Below are positions 61,460 through 64,000 of a DNA stretch of 64,000 nt, piece by piece. The notes beneath the pieces were generated by a model. That model worked only from the letters and a program-made list of their open reading frames with translations. It did not search any database and was not told where the DNA came from. The DNA is from Flagellimonas hymeniacidonis (GTDB lineage: Bacteria > Bacteroidota > Bacteroidia > Flavobacteriales > Flavobacteriaceae). A program made the position numbers and the translations under genes. The stretch covers positions 246,150-310,149 of the forward strand of contig NZ_VRUR01000001.1 in assembly GCF_008040165.1 (NCBI RefSeq), read 5' to 3'. Position 1 is the first letter of the stretch. Every line of letters starts with the position of its first letter.

Positions 61460-62074
61460 ATGCACATTGCGGTAGCCGGAAACATTGGAGCAGGAAAAAC
61501 TACATTAACTAATTTATTGGCAAAGCATTATAAATGGGAAGCTCACTTTGAGGACGTGGTAGATAATCCCTATTTAGATGATTTCTACACGCAAATGGAG
61601 CGTTGGAGCTTTAACCTTCAGATATACTTTTTGAATAGTCGTTACCGGCAGATTTTAAAAATTCGTGAAGGAGGCAAAAAAGTGATTCAAGATAGGACCA
61701 TTTATGAAGATGCCCATATTTTTGCGCCCAACCTTCATGCCATGGGATTAATGACCAATCGCGATTTTGAGAATTACTCCAGTCTTTTTGATTTAATGGA
61801 AAGTTTGGTACAACCTCCAGATTTGCTCATCTATTTGCGCAGCTCCATTCCCAATTTGGTAAATCAAATCCACAAACGCGGGCGGGATTATGAAAACAGC
61901 ATCTCGATAGATTACTTAAGTAGATTGAACGAACGCTACGAGGCCTGGGTAAACACCTACGAAAAAGGTAAACTTCTTATCATTGATGTGGACAACATCA
62001 ATTTTGTTGATGAACCTGAAGATTTGGGTACTGTAATCAATAAAATTGATGCTGAAATTCATGGGTTGTTTTGA
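61460..62074 (+). CDS. Deoxynucleoside kinase
   Basis: A 204-residue kinase of the dNK/dGK family that salvages deoxynucleosides. P-loop GNIGAGKTT near residue 8, the ERS/DRS-like motif VIQDRTIYEDAHIF near residue 74, and the LID region with HKRGRDYE near 140. Deoxyadenosine or deoxyguanosine are the usual substrates for close relatives; specificity is not readable here. Followed by a strong bidirectional terminator. Confidence 0.9.
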   Translation: MHIAVAGNIGAGKTTLTNLLAKHYKWEAHFEDVVDNPYLDDFYTQMERWSFNLQIYFLNSRYRQILKIREGGKKVIQDRTIYEDAHIFAPNLHAMGLMTNRDFENYSSLFDLMESLVQPPDLLIYLRSSIPNLVNQIHKRGRDYENSISIDYLSRLNERYEAWVNTYEKGKLLIIDVDNINFVDEPEDLGTVINKIDAEIHGLF

Positions 62075-62098
62075 TACTCAAAAAAGTACACCAATAAA

Positions 62099-62132
62099 AG
62101 GCCCCTGCAAGTTATATTTTGTAGGGGCCTTA
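62099..62132. terminator. Bidirectional terminator
   Basis: AAGGCCCCTGCAA / TTGTAGGGGCCTT, with A-rich and T-rich flanks, between the convergent genes ending at 62074 and 62153. Confidence 0.8.
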
Positions 62133-62152
62133 CTTTTAACAAAGGAGAGTTT

Positions 62153-62896
62153 TTAGAAACCTCCTCCAGAATTACAGTTCACTGCATTCAAACCAAACAC
62201 CTCAATACGGGTTCCGTTCGCATTAGAGGTTACCAAAGTCACAGTATAATTTCCAGCATTCTTTATGATAACTGTTGCGGCATTTCCGTTATCCTCCGGA
62301 AAAATGTCGGCCACATTAATCCCGCTTGGGTTTATTGTCCAAGAATATGAAGAAACACATGGATCGAATGGAATAGACAATCGATTTGCAATCGTATTCA
62401 CACATAAAGAGTTACTACCCAAATTTCCTTCTTGATAACCTGGAGGAGTAGGGCTTCCAAACTGGGAGAATATAGGAACAGCGCTTGGTCCAGTATTTGG
62501 ACAATTTGGGTCAAAACCTACTTTGTAAAGATTTAATACAACGTCACAATCCGTTGAAGCTCCAGGGTTATTTATTTTTACCATTACACTTCCTGTTGTA
62601 AAATTGGATAAAAACCTTAATCTAACACTGCTTCCTACACTGGAACCAATTATTTGAATATTCCCAGATTCTACCGTCCATACCGAACTAAAACCTGATA
62701 ATCCTACAGCTGTAAATATCCGTTCTTCATTTGAAAAACTAATCGGGTTAAAATTTCCATTTACCTCACAACCATTAGAACCTATACTTGATGTACTTTT
62801 TATGGCTTCGAGGTTTTCTGCCACTGTTTCTTCCTTTTCACAAGACATTAGGATTAAAAATAATAATCCAAACATCAAACTTACCTTTCTTTTCAT
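62153..62896 (-). CDS. Lipoprotein with PKD/Ig-like beta domains, function unknown
   Basis: A 247-residue lipoprotein (signal MKRKVSLMFGLLFLILMSC, Cys19). The mature part contains two stretches with the look of PKD or Ig-like folds: VWTVESGNIQIIGSSVGSSV and YSWTINPSGINVADIF followed by NAGNYTVTLVTSNANGTR. Several cysteines suggest disulfides. It may be a surface protein; no precise family recognised. The 280 bases up to the tonB gene show no further feature I can support. Confidence 0.72.
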   Translation of the reverse strand: MKRKVSLMFGLLFLILMSCEKEETVAENLEAIKSTSSIGSNGCEVNGNFNPISFSNEERIFTAVGLSGFSSVWTVESGNIQIIGSSVGSSVRLRFLSNFTTGSVMVKINNPGASTDCDVVLNLYKVGFDPNCPNTGPSAVPIFSQFGSPTPPGYQEGNLGSNSLCVNTIANRLSIPFDPCVSSYSWTINPSGINVADIFPEDNGNAATVIIKNAGNYTVTLVTSNANGTRIEVFGLNAVNCNSGGGF

Positions 62897-63176
62897 ATTA
62901 CTAATTTTATAAGATTTATCCTACAATATATGATTTAAATAGATTCATACAAAAGAATCCAGGTCATCTTAACTCTCTAATAACCTTGGCCTTTTTCAGA
63001 AATTAAAATTCCATTAATTTCCCATAGAATAAGATGGTAATTTGATTTTTCCCTCATCCAAAAGGTTAGTTCCCTCATTCTTAGTTTTATTCCTTTTGTT
63101 TTCAACTTAGTTTTAGATTAGGGTTAACACCCATTATTTCTAACTCGAAGCTCTCTGCTTCATAAATTTTGAAAAT

Positions 63177-63881
63177 ATGGAATTAAAGAAAAATCCAAAA
63201 CTGGAACTGAAAAAGAACAGCTTGCTCTATTTCTCCATTGGAATGACAACAGTACTATTGCTTGCTTATGTTGCTTTGGAATGGAAAACCTTTTATGAAA
63301 CCCCAGAATTTGCACAAAATTTAGACATGCCTGATGATATCGATGACGTACTCCCACCGGTAATCATCAACTTACCTCCACCTCCACCTCCAAAAATTCA
63401 AACACCACCAGTTATTGAAATTGTAGATAATGAAAAGGACATTATAGAAACGGTAATTGAGGCTATTGAACCCAATCAAGACACTGAGATTGCAACAATT
63501 GATGATATTGATTTTACAAAAGATCCTGTCGATGACGTAATTCCTTTTACTGTCATTGAAGATGTACCAGTTTTCCCAGGTTGTGAAGGTTCAGATGATA
63601 AACGAGCTTGTTTTCAAGAGATGATGCAAAAGCATATACGAAAGAATTTCCGCTATCCTGAGATTGCCCAAGAAATGGGACAGCAAGGTAGGGTACATGT
63701 GGTTTTTGTCATTCAAAAAGACGGGGGCATTGATGAAGTTAGAATGCGTGGACCTCATGAAGTTCTAGAAACAGAGGCTGCTAGAATTATCTCGAAATTA
63801 CCAAAAATGACCCCGGGAAAACAAAGAGGAAATCCTGTTAAAGTACCTTTTTCAATTCCGATAACTTTTAGACTTCAATAG
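63177..63881 (+). CDS. tonB: Energy transducer TonB
   Basis: A 234-residue TonB protein, linking inner-membrane proton force to outer-membrane receptors. A basic N-terminus precedes one membrane anchor at about 17-33 (LLYFSIGMTTVLLLAYVAL). The proline-rich periplasmic spacer includes INLPPPPPPKIQTPP near 65. The C-terminal domain (about 140-234) has the usual FRYPEIAQEMGQQGRVHVVF and VKVPFSIPITFRLQ blocks. No exbB or exbD lies beside it. Confidence 0.9.
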   Translation: MELKKNPKLELKKNSLLYFSIGMTTVLLLAYVALEWKTFYETPEFAQNLDMPDDIDDVLPPVIINLPPPPPPKIQTPPVIEIVDNEKDIIETVIEAIEPNQDTEIATIDDIDFTKDPVDDVIPFTVIEDVPVFPGCEGSDDKRACFQEMMQKHIRKNFRYPEIAQEMGQQGRVHVVFVIQKDGGIDEVRMRGPHEVLETEAARIISKLPKMTPGKQRGNPVKVPFSIPITFRLQ

Positions 63882-63885
63882 AAAC

Positions 63886-63915
63886 AAAAAACCACGCTTA
63901 AAGCGTGGTTTTTTA
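63886..63915. terminator. Bidirectional terminator after tonB
   Basis: AAAACCACGCTT / AAGCGTGGTTTT with flanking A and T runs, between convergent genes. Confidence 0.8.
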
Positions 63916-63938
63916 TTATTTAAAAAGATATTTGAAAG

Positions 63939-64000
63939 CTACTCTTTGGATGCTGCTTTATAAGCATCTACCAATTTTTGTACTTCTTCTTTGGTAGCTC
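63939..64000 (-). CDS. C-terminal end of an unidentified gene
   Basis: The minus strand reads ATKEEVQKLVDAYKAASKE and then TAG at 63941-63939. The composition is a helix with alternating charge and the stop lies beside a terminator, which supports a real gene continuing beyond the window. Twenty residues are too few to name it. Confidence 0.6.
   Translation of the reverse strand, partial: ATKEEVQKLVDAYKAASKE

Noticed and set aside
1..64000. tRNA or rRNA genes, insertion sequences, CRISPR arrays, prophage or toxin-antitoxin genes
   Set aside because: None could be supported; all coding space is taken by the genes listed and no regular repeat array was seen.

Overview
The window comes from a marine-type member of the Bacteroidota, most likely family Flavobacteriaceae. 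The evidence is low-GC DNA, frequent TTG starts, almost no Shine-Dalgarno sequences, several promoters with the TAnnTTTG -7 element, the gliding gene gldA, GIN-domain (DUF2807) proteins, DUF3857 transglutaminase-like proteins, and a flavobacterial aromatic operon ending in a DAHP synthase-chorismate mutase fusion. No tRNA, rRNA, insertion sequence, prophage or CRISPR array was seen. The genus cannot be fixed from sequence reading alone.

Layout. 1-1.5 kb: 5' part of a DNA primase gene lacking the usual zinc ligands, and a tandem pair of secreted paralogues. 1.5-15 kb: mostly plus-strand housekeeping genes (rsgA, dtd, two DUF3857 proteins, a MazG-like hydrolase, aroA, queA, rlmN, a polyprenyl diphosphate synthase) and an ECF sigma / membrane anti-sigma-like / outer-membrane protein locus. 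16-20.3 kb: minus-strand Phe/Tyr operon (pheA, aminotransferase, tyrA, DAHP synthase-chorismate mutase), preceded by an aromatic-rich leader peptide and a terminator, which together form a clear transcription attenuator. 20.5-34 kb: gldA, redox and outer-membrane proteins, a group II decarboxylase, a group III truncated haemoglobin with a Crp/Fnr regulator and a matching palindrome, and a MarR regulator with a four-cysteine tail beside a small redox operon with palindromic operators.

34-53.5 kb is a sulfur-to-methionine superlocus on the minus strand. In transcription order: SAM-I riboswitch, metY, a three-part fusion (homoserine acyltransferase, aspartate kinase, homoserine dehydrogenase), metZ, an Rrf2 regulator, then DUF2061, cysH, cysD, cysN, a sulfite reductase with a HEPN tail, cobA and a ferredoxin-NADP reductase-like flavoprotein. 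A second SAM-I riboswitch follows and heads the split methionine synthase genes and metF, with a small four-helix-bundle gene inserted between metH and metF. About 4 kb beyond the head of the locus lies metK, whose leader looks like a SAM-II riboswitch. The genes take sulfate to sulfide, fix sulfide into homocysteine, methylate it to methionine and convert it to SAM, with SAM sensed by two different aptamer classes.

The rest (53.5-64 kb) holds an epoxide-hydrolase-like enzyme, a CocE/NonD lipoprotein hydrolase, a large exported propeller-amidohydrolase fusion, a deoxynucleoside kinase, a lipoprotein, a TonB protein and the C-terminal end of one more gene. Three intergenic stretches exceed 300 bases (20174-20567, 39208-39541, 53177-53583) and each is largely filled by RNA regulatory elements and promoters described below.
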